A DNA stretch of 64,000 nt. Origin: Bog-756 sp963725395 (GTDB lineage: Bacteria; Actinomycetota; Acidimicrobiia; Acidimicrobiales; RAAP-2). The DNA is taken from the NCBI GenBank assembly GCA_963725395.1, contig CAVRYH010000013.1, positions 124,001 through 188,000 on the forward strand, given 5' to 3'. The notes under the pieces are model-generated. The model was not told the DNA's origin. It saw nothing but the letters and a program-made list of their open reading frames with translations, and searched no databases. The translations under genes were made by a program, and so were the position numbers. Below, piece by piece: positions 9,331 to 16,738 of the stretch; position 1 is the first letter of the stretch, and every line of letters starts with the position of its first letter.

Positions 9331-9359
9331 ATCATGAGTAGGCCGGTAGTGCTTGTCAA
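9331..9359 (-). promoter_or_regulatory. Sigma-70-like promoter of the GH114-like paralogue
   Basis: On the minus strand TTGACA (9354-9359), 17 bases, then CATGAT (9331-9336). This is the only canonical -35/-10 pair I saw in the window. The leader down to the TTG at 9284 can form GAGCC-CGCA-GGCTC, and it also has CTCTC and GAGAG blocks that could pair with each other near the ribosome site. Confidence 0.5.
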
Positions 9360-9460
9360 GCTGACAGCCGCCGTATCGTGCCCAGGTCATCGGTCCGTCA
9401 CACAACGTTCATCGGGGTGTCAGGTGACGGTCACGCTCACGCTCACGCCGCCCGGTTCGC

Positions 9461-9466
9461 TACGCT
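9461..9466 (+). promoter_or_regulatory. Minus 10 hexamer TACGCT of a small membrane protein gene
   Basis: TACGCT, then 6 bases, then the GTG at 9473. Same leaderless layout as several other genes here. Confidence 0.5.
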
Positions 9467-9472
9467 CGGGGT

Positions 9473-9643
9473 GTGGTGGTACTGCTGGTGCTCCCGGTGA
9501 TGGTGGTCGTCTGGATCCGGCGTCGTATGGTCGTGAAGCGCGACGAGTCCCGATTGGCCGAGCAGGCTCTGGCCGCGGCTGAGGCGGTCCGCCGTGAGCG
9601 CGAGATCATCGCCGACATGGAGGCTCGCTTTTACGAGCGCTGA
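9473..9643 (+). CDS. Small single-pass membrane protein (56 aa)
   Basis: A short gene of 56 codons. Residues 1-15 are strongly hydrophobic (VVVLLVLPVMVVVW). They are followed by an arginine/lysine cluster (IRRRMVVKRD), giving an N-out/C-in single-pass topology, and then an amphipathic, probably coiled-coil helix (LAEQALAAAEAVRREREIIA) ending ADMEARFYER. Codon use is GC-rich at third positions and the leaderless signal sits at the right distance, so I believe it is real. It matches no family I know. GTG 9476 is an equally possible start. Confidence 0.55.
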   Translation: MVVLLVLPVMVVVWIRRRMVVKRDESRLAEQALAAAEAVRREREIIADMEARFYER

Positions 9644-9708
9644 CTGCTCAACCGTCCGGCGCTCACCCCATCGGGGCGGTGAGAACACGGACGGCCGCTG
9701 CCCCCGGC

Positions 9709-11064
9709 TTACGCTCCCGGGGTCCCCGGCGGCGGGGTGACCGGGACGGGGTTCTTCACGCTGGCTCCCACGCAGACGAAGACCTGCTTGCCCGGGGCGA
9801 ACACGGGGACGTACTTCGTTCCCTGCACCTGCACGAAGGAATTGCAGCTGGGCAGGGTCGTGCTGGTGTGGCTGACAGTCCAGTCGACCGGCGCGGACAA
9901 CCCGCCGGCCGTGAAGTCGGTGATCTTGTTAGTGGCGCTGACGACGTTGGCCTGGGTTACGTCGCTCCCCGCGTCCTTGATTCCCTGGGCAATGAGGGCG
10001 GCGGACTGCCAGCCCTGGAAGGCCACGCCGTTGTAGGTATAGGCCGGTTCGTACTTGTTCATCGCCGCGATGTATTGCTGCATTCCCGGGTAGGTGTCGC
10101 CGTACTTCGCGGTGTTGGCGGCCTCGAAGGGGACGCTCCCCGTGTTGTCCACGTAAACGTCCTGCATCACGCCGTTGTACTGGGCCAGCAGGGTCTGGTC
10201 GTACCCGTTGAGCCAGTACTGCTTGATCTTCAGTCCGTACTGCTGAATGTCACGGGCCAATGTCACGTTGTCCGACGCCTGCATGCACGTCACGACCAGT
10301 TGGGAGCCGGCCTGTTGCATCCGCTGTACGTCGGATGCGTAGCTGCCGCCGAGTTGGGCGGCGACGTCCACAAAATTCACGTCGAACCCGGCCTTTTTCA
10401 TACCGGCGGCATCCGCACTGCACGCATCGTAGGAGGAGGCGATTGATGGTCCGTAGCTGATGAACGCCACGGACTTGGCCCCCACCTTGGTGATCAAGTA
10501 GGCCAACGTCGGGAACCCGGCCGAGTAGATCTGGGTCGATCCACCGACGGCGAAGAGGTTCGGGGCCGTCTGCCAGTTCCCGCTCACGTTGTACCCGTAG
10601 GTCGGCGTGTTGGTGGCCACGAAGTAGTTGGGGGTGAACCACGCCGAGGCCACCCCGACGGCGAAGACGTGGTCCTGGTCGATGAGCGTGTGGGTGTCCT
10701 GGGTGAACTGGGTCGGGGACCCTCCGTCGTCGAGGGAATCGGTGAGGACGATCTTCCGGCCGTTGACGCCCCCGTACGCATTGAGCGTGTTGAAGTAGGC
10801 GATCATGCCGGGAGCCAGGCCACCGAAGTACCCCGCCAGGGGTCCCGTCTTCGATGAGATGGCCCCGATGTCGACCTGGGTGGCGGAGACGCCCGGGGCG
10901 GCAGTCGAGTTCGAAGAGCCGGTGGTTGTCGGCGTCGACAACGTGCTGGAGGCAGCGCGGGTGGTAGCGGTTGAAGACGACGAGGACGAACATCCGGCTG
11001 CGGCGATGGCGATCCCGACTGCCATCGCCATCGGCAGCACCCATCTGCGGCGTCGTTCAGTCAT
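9709..11064 (-). CDS. ABC-type branched-chain-amino-acid-like substrate-binding lipoprotein
   Basis: A 451-residue extracytoplasmic solute receptor of the Leu/Ile/Val (type I periplasmic-binding) class. The start is ATG 11064 behind AGAGGGAGACC. The signal peptide ends in the lipobox IAAAGC (Cys about 25), followed by a Ser/Thr linker. The mature domain shows VSATQVDIGAISSKTGPLAG, GRKIVLTDSLDDGG and the repeated alpha/beta blocks of the family. A Pro-rich tail closes the protein. No permease or ATPase gene is nearby, so this is an orphan receptor. The ligand cannot be told from sequence; actinobacterial homologues bind amino acids, amides or aromatic acids. Confidence 0.8.
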   Translation of the reverse strand: MTERRRRWVLPMAMAVGIAIAAAGCSSSSSSTATTRAASSTLSTPTTTGSSNSTAAPGVSATQVDIGAISSKTGPLAGYFGGLAPGMIAYFNTLNAYGGVNGRKIVLTDSLDDGGSPTQFTQDTHTLIDQDHVFAVGVASAWFTPNYFVATNTPTYGYNVSGNWQTAPNLFAVGGSTQIYSAGFPTLAYLITKVGAKSVAFISYGPSIASSYDACSADAAGMKKAGFDVNFVDVAAQLGGSYASDVQRMQQAGSQLVVTCMQASDNVTLARDIQQYGLKIKQYWLNGYDQTLLAQYNGVMQDVYVDNTGSVPFEAANTAKYGDTYPGMQQYIAAMNKYEPAYTYNGVAFQGWQSAALIAQGIKDAGSDVTQANVVSATNKITDFTAGGLSAPVDWTVSHTSTTLPSCNSFVQVQGTKYVPVFAPGKQVFVCVGASVKNPVPVTPPPGTPGA

Positions 11065-11161
11065 GGTCTCCCTCTTCCGGTAGCGATGCCGCGGGCTCGG
11101 GGTGGCGGTGGTCAACGGGCGAAGCGTATCTGGTCAGCGCGGGCCGGACCCGGCGGGGCGC

Positions 11162-11917
11162 TTACCGCCGGATGGCCCGCCAGCAGCGGCAGCCCATCGG
11201 CACCTCCACGACGTCCCGGTGGGCAGTGGCGGGGTCGGTGGCCACCGTGTCGCGGACCCGCTCCAGCTCAGCGGCCCGTCGATCAGGAGGCAGGGTGATG
11301 ACCGAGCTGTAGGTTCCGGCCAGGCCGACCAGCTCCTCTCTGGTCATCGGCAGCGTCCAGGAGATGAGGCAGGTTTCGAGGTCCCGGAACGGGGACCGAC
11401 GGGGTAGCTCGACCCGGTGGCGACCCCGCCGGGTCCGGTCGTCGCCGGTGGAGCGCCCTCTGGCTCCGAGCAGCCGGTTCACCCATTCCACCGACCGGTC
11501 GGCCCCGTTCCACAGCACCCCCAGCACGCCACCGGGTCGGAGCACCCGCCCCACCTCGGACAGCGTCCGGTCGGTGTCCATCCAGTGCCAGGCGGACGAC
11601 ACCGTGACGGCGTCGAAGATCGTCCCGGTGAAGGGCAGCTGCTCGGCCACCGCCCGCACCGGTGGAACCTCCGGGGAGTGCCTGGCCAGGATGCCCACCA
11701 TGTTCGGATCCGGCTCGGCGGCGACGACGTGGGTGGCGCGTGCCGCCAGTCGCCGGGTCAACAATCCGGTGCCCGCGCCCAGGTCGAGGACTACGTCACC
11801 GCCGGCCGGCAGGACCCACTCGACGGCCGCCGCCGGGGGTCCCGGTCGGAAACGATCGTAGGTCTCGGCCACCGATCCGAAGGAGAGTGCACGGCTCGTG
11901 GTCCGCTCGACGGCCAT
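11162..11917 (-). CDS. Class I SAM-dependent methyltransferase (type 11)
   Basis: A 251-residue methyltransferase. The SAM site is VVLDLGAGTGLLTRRLA at about residues 41-57, followed by the acidic-loop region VVAAEPDPNMV, the DAVTVSSAWHWMD block and the LRPGGVLGVLWNG block of the Methyltransf_11 fold. The WHWMD stretch is common in homologues labelled generic class I methyltransferases with unknown small-molecule acceptors. The ATG at 11917 follows TACGCT by 6 bases, so this gene has its own leaderless promoter although the DUF1643 gene ends only 43 bases upstream on the same strand. Confidence 0.8.
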   Translation of the reverse strand: MAVERTTSRALSFGSVAETYDRFRPGPPAAAVEWVLPAGGDVVLDLGAGTGLLTRRLAARATHVVAAEPDPNMVGILARHSPEVPPVRAVAEQLPFTGTIFDAVTVSSAWHWMDTDRTLSEVGRVLRPGGVLGVLWNGADRSVEWVNRLLGARGRSTGDDRTRRGRHRVELPRRSPFRDLETCLISWTLPMTREELVGLAGTYSSVITLPPDRRAAELERVRDTVATDPATAHRDVVEVPMGCRCWRAIRR

Positions 11918-11923
11918 GGGCCG

Positions 11924-11929
11924 AGCGTA
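11924..11929 (-). promoter_or_regulatory. Minus 10 hexamer TACGCT, leaderless promoter of the methyltransferase
   Basis: TACGCT, 6 bases, then ATG 11917 on the minus strand, placed in the short gap after the DUF1643 gene. Confidence 0.5.
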
Positions 11930-11960
11930 CCGGTGTGGATCGACTGGAGGCTCACGACGG

Positions 11961-12548
11961 TCACCGATCGACCGGAGTTCCGGAGTAGCGGCGGAGGGAG
12001 GTGTTGTTGGCGAGGCGGCCCGGATGTCCCGGGGCACCGCTCTTGATCGTCCTGAAGCACCAGAGCCGCCGATCCGCCAGCAGGGGCCGGACCTCCTCCG
12101 CCCGACGCCGGACGGCGGCCCGTCGTCCTCGGGTCAGGGAGTCGTCGGCGCCCCCGTCGCCCCATCCGAGGACGAGGGTGTCGGATCTCCCGACCACCCG
12201 CTCGATCCACCGGTCGTTCTCGCCAGGAAGTTCCTCGACGGCACCGGGCCGGTGGAGCCCCACCTGTCGGGTGTCCATGAGGGCGAAGAGATTGACCAGT
12301 TCGAAGCTCCCGCCGCCGTTGGCCGAGGTGAGGGCGACGAGCTTCCGGACGGTGGGGTCGTCGTGGTCTGCGTCGGCCCTCGACGGGTTCAGCAGGATGT
12401 AGGCGAACCGGGGAAGGTCCGCGTCCCAATGGCGATGCAGCCAGTAGCGGTAGCGGCCGTCTCCGCTGAACGTCGCCGCCCCCTTGCATCGGGAGGGCGA
12501 TTCTGTGTTGTCGGCGCCGTCGCCGAGCGGTGTGGCGTGGGATCCCAT
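11961..12548 (-). CDS. DUF1643 domain protein
   Basis: A 195-residue soluble protein of the DUF1643 family. Diagnostic blocks are YRYWLHRHWDADLPRFAYIL, LLNPSRADADHDDPTVRK and FELVNLFALMDTRQ, then LVLGWGDGG in the middle and RRLWCFRTIKSGAPGHP near the end. The family is widespread in bacteria and sometimes found near mobile or defence loci, but its function is unknown and I infer none here. The ATG at 12548 is taken because the longer alternatives overlap unrelated sequence. No clear ribosome site was seen. Confidence 0.75.
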   Translation of the reverse strand: MGSHATPLGDGADNTESPSRCKGAATFSGDGRYRYWLHRHWDADLPRFAYILLNPSRADADHDDPTVRKLVALTSANGGGSFELVNLFALMDTRQVGLHRPGAVEELPGENDRWIERVVGRSDTLVLGWGDGGADDSLTRGRRAAVRRRAEEVRPLLADRRLWCFRTIKSGAPGHPGRLANNTSLRRYSGTPVDR

Positions 12549-12696
12549 GGGCAGTCCTGGAGCGGCCGGTCCGCCGGACGGACATTCCCGAACGTATCCG
12601 TCTGGGTCTCGCGCCGACCACTCCGGTGTGCGGCACTCGGAGACCCGACTCCCGGTCTCGGAATCCTGTGACGGCGCGGTGATGCGGGAGGATCGC

Positions 12697-13815
12697 CTAT
12701 CCCGCCCCGTCCTCCACGGCCTGGTCCCAGGTGTAGTAATAACCCGACGTCGATCCTGGCGACCATGTGACCAGCATGGTCACCGACTGGAGTGCCTGGT
12801 GCGCGGTCCCCGTGGAGGCCGTCCCTCCGCCGAACGACAGGGAGCCACCGAAGCGGTCCACGTCGTTCTGGAACCCGAGGATGTTGTCCCTGTGGTCCCA
12901 GCACCCGCTCTGATCGGTCGCCGTGCAGTCGACGTTGCCACTGCCGAGCCCGTCGTCGTACATCCACTGGTACATGGCTTCGACGTCGCTTTCCGTGGAT
13001 GCCCAGTTTCCGGCCCAGGCCCCGACGGTGAGCCCGGCGACACCGTCCGGGGGCACCGACGGGTCCTCCTCTTCCTGCGCCGCCGTTGCGGAGAGTTGGT
13101 CGAGGCTACCCAACTCTCCGGCGATGGGGCTCAGGCCGCGGTCGACGCGTTCGGAGTCGACCATCACGAACAACTGCTCTGACGGCGTGATCTCCTCGAA
13201 GTCGGCTGGGAGCACCATGGGCTCGACGCCCTCCTGGGCACGGGCGTTGTCGATGGCTAGGACGGTGTCGGCGATGCATGCGCTCTCGTCGTCCGGGGAT
13301 CGACAGGGGATCGAAGGGTCGGGGTCCGGCGGGATGTCGGTCGCCGGCGGCTCGGGCGCACTCGAGGCGTAGCTGGTAGGTCCGCTTCCCCTGTCCGCCG
13401 ACGAACCGGTGCCCCCCCCGGCGGCACCGGGGGTCGGGCTCGCTCCCGTTGCCGCCGCCGGCGCGGCGGTCCCGGTCCGGATCTCGGCCCGTGCGGCACC
13501 AGTCGTGGCGCCGGTCTCCAGCGGTGCCGGGGCGGGCCGGGTCGCCGGCGGCGCCGGTGGCGAACTCGGGGGTCTCGCTACCACGGCGGGGGACGGGTCG
13601 GTCGTCCCCGGGCTGCTGGCCAGAGGTCTGCTCGCGGTGACGGCGGCCCGCTCACCGTTACCGGCCCTGATCGTCCCGGCCACGAATAATGCCACCACCA
13701 CGGCGAAGGCCGCGCCCGGGAGGGCGATTGCTTTGGTGCGGGTACGGTCGGACCCGGTCCCACCCGGCGGCCGGTGGTCCGAGGTTCGGTTGCTTGCCCG
13801 CGGAGGAGATGGCAC
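12697..13815 (-). CDS. Membrane-anchored CAP/SCP-like exported protein
   Basis: About 372 residues from the GTG at 13815 (a longer in-frame start exists at 13956). A basic N-terminus is followed by one hydrophobic helix (LPGAAFAVVVALFVAGTI), then about 140 residues of Ala/Pro/Thr/Gly-rich low-complexity linker, typical of a wall-spanning stalk. The C-terminal 190 residues start with paired cysteines (IPCRSPDDESACIADTVLA) and carry NARAQEGVEPMVLP and CWDHRDNILG. These resemble the CAP (SCP/PR1) fold, in which HRDNIL-type motifs sit near the cavity. Role unknown; extracellular location is well supported. Identification as CAP rests on short motifs and is moderate. Confidence 0.6.
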   Translation of the reverse strand: MPSPPRASNRTSDHRPPGGTGSDRTRTKAIALPGAAFAVVVALFVAGTIRAGNGERAAVTASRPLASSPGTTDPSPAVVARPPSSPPAPPATRPAPAPLETGATTGAARAEIRTGTAAPAAATGASPTPGAAGGGTGSSADRGSGPTSYASSAPEPPATDIPPDPDPSIPCRSPDDESACIADTVLAIDNARAQEGVEPMVLPADFEEITPSEQLFVMVDSERVDRGLSPIAGELGSLDQLSATAAQEEEDPSVPPDGVAGLTVGAWAGNWASTESDVEAMYQWMYDDGLGSGNVDCTATDQSGCWDHRDNILGFQNDVDRFGGSLSFGGGTASTGTAHQALQSVTMLVTWSPGSTSGYYYTWDQAVEDGAG

Positions 13816-14227
13816 GTGTTCGTCACCGCTCAGAGACGCTCGTTGAAACCGCCCGTCGGAGGGCGATGGCTGCACTGCCCGACGGCGGGTTCCCGCTGTC
13901 CCGCACGTTCCTGTCGGTCCTGCGACCTGTTGCCCGACTGAACCTAGCCAGTCCACCTGATGTGCGGGTTGCCTGTCCGTGACACCAACATGAACCTTTG
14001 GTGACGGCCGGCCTGACCAGGTTGTCGATCCCCACCGTCTCGACGTCGGTCGGCGTCATCGGGCCCACGCCGATCGGATGGCGCCCAAGGTTCTCCAAGA
14101 GTTCGCCGTGGCGTGTCGTACCGTTCCGATGCCGATGGTAGAACCGGACCGTTCCGGGCTTTTGCCAGCCGCTGTCGGTGGATCGAGAGGATGTTCACCA
14201 CCAAGAACATGGACAACAGGAGCAGGA
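13816..14227. other. Gene-poor stretch with one doubtful minus-strand ORF
   Basis: No confident gene. A TAGGTT hexamer on the minus strand at about 13940 could serve the CAP-like gene. Minus-strand codons 14267-13944 open with a convincing hydrophobic helix (THYPVLALLLLLSMFLVVNI, then a basic cap) but continue as Arg/Asp-rich low-complexity sequence and overlap the 5' end of the next plus-strand gene by 40 bases. It has no ribosome site, so I leave it uncalled. Confidence 0.3.
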
Positions 14228-14644
14228 GTGCCAGGACGGGGTAGTGAGTTCGCAGAGACGGGACCACCGGAGCCGGTCATCATCGACAAGGTTCGACTGC
14301 TCGGGTCCTTCGGCGGTCAGGTCATGATCGAGTGGTCACTGAACGCCATTCCGGAAGGATGGTGGATCGAGGCCTTCGCCGGTGCACCGGCAAAGCGGCG
14401 AGGGACGCCGGAGTTCGTCATGGGCGGCAACGGCAGTCCACGGATCTGTGCCGAGGGCACCATCCGGTGGAGCGTGCCCCACGCCGATCTCCGCGGGGCG
14501 GCGGCGTTCGTCCTGGAGTCGGTGGTCTACGCCAACTCGCGTCTGGGAGCACGGCGCGACCGGCAGGGTGTGCAACACCGGGAGGCGTCTCGTGCCGTCG
14601 ACCGCCCGGGACGGCCGGGGCAAATCACCACGCGGATCCCATGA
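14228..14644 (+). CDS. Uncharacterised protein (about 138 aa)
   Basis: I do not recognise this gene. GTG 14228 is preferred because AGGAG lies 5 bases upstream. The central region (VRLLGSFGGQVMIEWSLNAI, PEGWWIEAFAG, GTIRWSVPHADLRGAAAFVL) looks like a compact, aromatic-rich alpha/beta domain. The last 40 residues are basic and less convincing. There is no signal peptide or membrane segment. The 5' end overlaps a doubtful opposite-strand ORF. A later in-frame ATG (14324) is possible. Confidence 0.4.
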   Translation: MPGRGSEFAETGPPEPVIIDKVRLLGSFGGQVMIEWSLNAIPEGWWIEAFAGAPAKRRGTPEFVMGGNGSPRICAEGTIRWSVPHADLRGAAAFVLESVVYANSRLGARRDRQGVQHREASRAVDRPGRPGQITTRIP

Positions 14645-14690
14645 GGGCGTCCGGCGGGGCCGGGTGGTGGTGCCGGCGAGGGCCAGGAGG

Positions 14691-14870
14691 TCAGGATGCC
14701 CACTGTTCTCGCGGCAGGCTCGACCACTCGTGGTCGCAGCGTCGACACCTCAGACGCACGTTGGGCAGCCCGGCGTCCGACGTTGGCGTGCCGGTGTCGC
14801 GGACGATGAGTCTGGGCGCATCGACGTCCCCGCACCGGGGACAGCCGGGACCGAGCTGGGTATTCTCCAT
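14691..14870 (-). CDS. Small zinc-ribbon protein (59 aa)
   Basis: A 59-codon gene reading MENTQLGPGCPRCGDVDAPR at the start and ending SSLPREQWAS. It carries two CxxC knuckles, CPRC at 10-13 and CRRC at 42-45, with the second followed by DHEW. That spacing makes one zinc ribbon of about 35 residues. GAGAGG sits 8 bases ahead of the ATG. Such ribbons are used to bind nucleic acid or protein, but nothing more specific can be said. It is isolated between two plus-strand genes. Confidence 0.6.
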   Translation of the reverse strand: MENTQLGPGCPRCGDVDAPRLIVRDTGTPTSDAGLPNVRLRCRRCDHEWSSLPREQWAS

Positions 14871-15059
14871 CCGACCGACCTCTCAATGGAACCGCCGAAA
14901 TCCTGCGTGCCATCCACCGTTGGCGAGATGAGCTGACTTCCACCGTCGTGCCGATGTCACAGTACCGGTGCGTGAACGGCATGGCCAGTGGGCCGCGGCT
15001 ACTCCCTCAGGGCCGGGCCCCCGTTGCACCCCGGTACGCCCACCTAGGCTGGCTCCACC

Positions 15060-15548
15060 ATGCGGACCCAGATCGCCGTCGTCGGAGGGGGTGAGGCGCC
15101 ACCCTCCTTGTTGGCGGTGGCGGAGCGGCTGGGTGCCGCCCTGGCTGCGCAGGGGGCCGTCGTGGTCTGTGGTGGGCTCGGCGGGGTGATGGCCGCCGCC
15201 TGCCGGGGTGCCAGGTCGGCAGGAGGCCTGACCGTGGGTGTGCTCCCCGGGACCGATCCCCGGGCCGCCAACCCCTGGGTCGATCTCGTCGTCCCCACCG
15301 GTCTCGGTGAGGCCCGTAACGCCGTCGTGGTCGGTTCAGCGGCGGCGGTCGTGGCCGTGGGCGGAGGCTACGGGACGTTGTCGGAGATCGCCCTGGCCCT
15401 GCGGTCGGGGATCGCGGTCGTCGGTCTCGGCACATGGTCGCTCACCCGTCCCGGCGGTGTGTCCGACGCCGGGATCGTGCCGATGGACGATCCCGTCGGG
15501 GCGGCCGCGCTCGCCCTGCGGCTGGCGTCGGGCCAAGACGATCAGTGA
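15060..15548 (+). CDS. LOG-like nucleotide-binding protein (TIGR00725 type)
   Basis: A 162-residue Rossmann-type protein. IAVVGGGEAP opens the fold, VVCGGLGGVMAAACRGA follows, and GGGYGTLSEIALALRSG matches the PGGxGTxxE active-site motif of the LOG / so-called lysine decarboxylase family (here GGGYGTLSE). LOG enzymes release cytokinin bases from nucleotide 5'-monophosphates. The short TIGR00725 branch has no proven reaction. TAGGCT lies 9 bases before the ATG, so the message has almost no leader. Confidence 0.8.
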   Translation: MRTQIAVVGGGEAPPSLLAVAERLGAALAAQGAVVVCGGLGGVMAAACRGARSAGGLTVGVLPGTDPRAANPWVDLVVPTGLGEARNAVVVGSAAAVVAVGGGYGTLSEIALALRSGIAVVGLGTWSLTRPGGVSDAGIVPMDDPVGAAALALRLASGQDDQ

Positions 15549-15805
15549 CCGGCGATCGGTCCGGTGGGTGCGTCGCCCCCGGGCGTGCCCCTGGGGAGGT
15601 CGGCGGGCCCACCCTTCCCACCGGCACCGGGTCCAAGGCGGCCGAGCCGCCGCCGGGTCGGTGTCCGCGGGCCAACCCGGGTGGTGTAGGTTCGAATCGC
15701 CCGATGAGGCCAAGCGTCTCCGCTCACGGTGACAGGATCGAGTGTCCCGATGCGACTCCAGAATTGCGGCCGAACCCGATGTCGGTAGAGGGGTACGACA
15801 CCGGC

Positions 15806-16051
15806 ATGGACCTGCTCGTCGAGGCGGCCGATGCCCTCGAGCTGGCCGGAGAGGCGTGCGACTTGCCGGAGGACGCTGCCCGCTTCGCAGCGTTGGCGGC
15901 TCGGGTGCGCACCTATTTGGCGGCCAGCCGGCCGAGCACGACGCTCGGCATGCCCCGGATCCCGTCGGTCGGCAACCGGCTCACGGACGAAGGCGTGATC
16001 CACAGGTCAGGGTCGGCCGAGCAGTCCCACATCCGGGTTCTCCCGGACTGA
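15806..16051 (+). CDS. Small uncharacterised helical protein (about 81 aa)
   Basis: I do not recognise this gene. From ATG 15806 the product begins MDLLVEAADALELAGEA and continues with an Ala/Leu-rich two-helix hairpin up to RVRTYLAASRP, then a short polar tail. The start is chosen because TACGAC lies 6 bases upstream, close to the leaderless pattern used elsewhere here. In-frame ATGs at 15779 and further upstream (after a TAGGTT at about 15686) are alternatives. It ends 49 bases from the convergent HD-domain gene. Confidence 0.4.
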   Translation: MDLLVEAADALELAGEACDLPEDAARFAALAARVRTYLAASRPSTTLGMPRIPSVGNRLTDEGVIHRSGSAEQSHIRVLPD

Positions 16052-16099
16052 TCGGACCGAGGGGCCCGACGGCGAGGCGTCCGAGCAACGGGGTACGGC

Positions 16100-16651
16100 T
16101 CAATCCGCTGCGGCCGAGAGGATGGGGATCCACCAGCCCAGGCCGGGCACATCCGCGTTCGGATCCTTGGACGCCTCGTCGGCCCTGCGGAGGCGGAGCG
16201 CGGCGTCGGCATAGGGACCGGCCCGGAATTCTTCGGCTTCGTCGGCGGTCATGCACTCCCCCTGCACAGCCAGTGTGCGCAGGCTGCCTGGCGAGAGGCG
16301 CTCCGGATACGAGCGGTCCACCGTCACCAGGTACCGCTTCGCCGGAACGTGGGCCTCCACGAGCGCGGCCACCCGGTGGCCGAGCACGGGACCCACGAAG
16401 GCCGCCCCGACGGATCCGTGGGCCTCCGGACAACCGGGCGCCAGAACGTGGCCCACGTCGTGCACGAGTCCGGCCAGCTGAAGCTCCGTGTCGTCGGGAT
16501 CGGTGGTCCGCAGCCGCGCTGCACACTGGAGGCCGTGGTTCAGGATGGTGAGACCGTCAATGTCCTCGTTGGGCTCCTCGAAGGTGGCCGCGTCCCGCAG
16601 GAGGTCGACCAGGGTATCGACGCCTGACCCGTTCGCTCGAGGTGTGCCCAC
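16100..16651 (-). CDS. PhnZ-like HD-domain oxygenase (phosphonate-type HDIG family, TIGR03276)
   Basis: A 183-residue HD-domain protein. The ligand set matches the mixed-valent diiron oxygenase PhnZ: His39 in NHGLQCA, His64-Asp65 in LVHDVGH, His78 in EAHGSVGAAF, His101 in EAHVPAKRYL and Asp158 in LRRADEASKD. RYL, LSPGSLRTLAVQGE and the helix after it are typical of the phosphonate-associated branch. PhnZ cleaves the C-P bond of 2-amino-1-hydroxyethylphosphonate. No hydroxylase (PhnY) or phosphonate transporter is visible, so the substrate here is open. A class II aldolase lies 87 bases upstream on the same strand. GTG 16651 has TAGAGT 7 bases ahead of it. Confidence 0.75.
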   Translation of the reverse strand: MGTPRANGSGVDTLVDLLRDAATFEEPNEDIDGLTILNHGLQCAARLRTTDPDDTELQLAGLVHDVGHVLAPGCPEAHGSVGAAFVGPVLGHRVAALVEAHVPAKRYLVTVDRSYPERLSPGSLRTLAVQGECMTADEAEEFRAGPYADAALRLRRADEASKDPNADVPGLGWWIPILSAAAD

Positions 16652-16658
16652 CCCGCAG

Positions 16659-16664
16659 ACTCTA
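16659..16664 (-). promoter_or_regulatory. Minus 10 hexamer TAGAGT, leaderless promoter of the HD oxygenase
   Basis: TAGAGT, 7 bases, then GTG 16651 on the minus strand. This lets the oxygenase be expressed independently of the aldolase upstream. Confidence 0.5.
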
Positions 16665-16738
16665 CGTTCGGGAGCCGGTGGAGCGTCTCGGGCCCGAACC
16701 CAGAGCGGCCCGTATCGCGTTTGTCGGGCGGTTGCCGA

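Noticed and set aside
13944..14267. Minus-strand ORF with a convincing hydrophobic N-terminus
   Set aside because: No ribosome site, low-complexity Arg-rich remainder, and it overlaps the start of the plus-strand gene at 14228. Kept only as a note.
15689..15702. GGTTCGAATCGCCC, resembling a tRNA T-arm
   Set aside because: The bases around the loop do not form a 5-bp T-stem, and no acceptor, D or anticodon arms can be drawn upstream.
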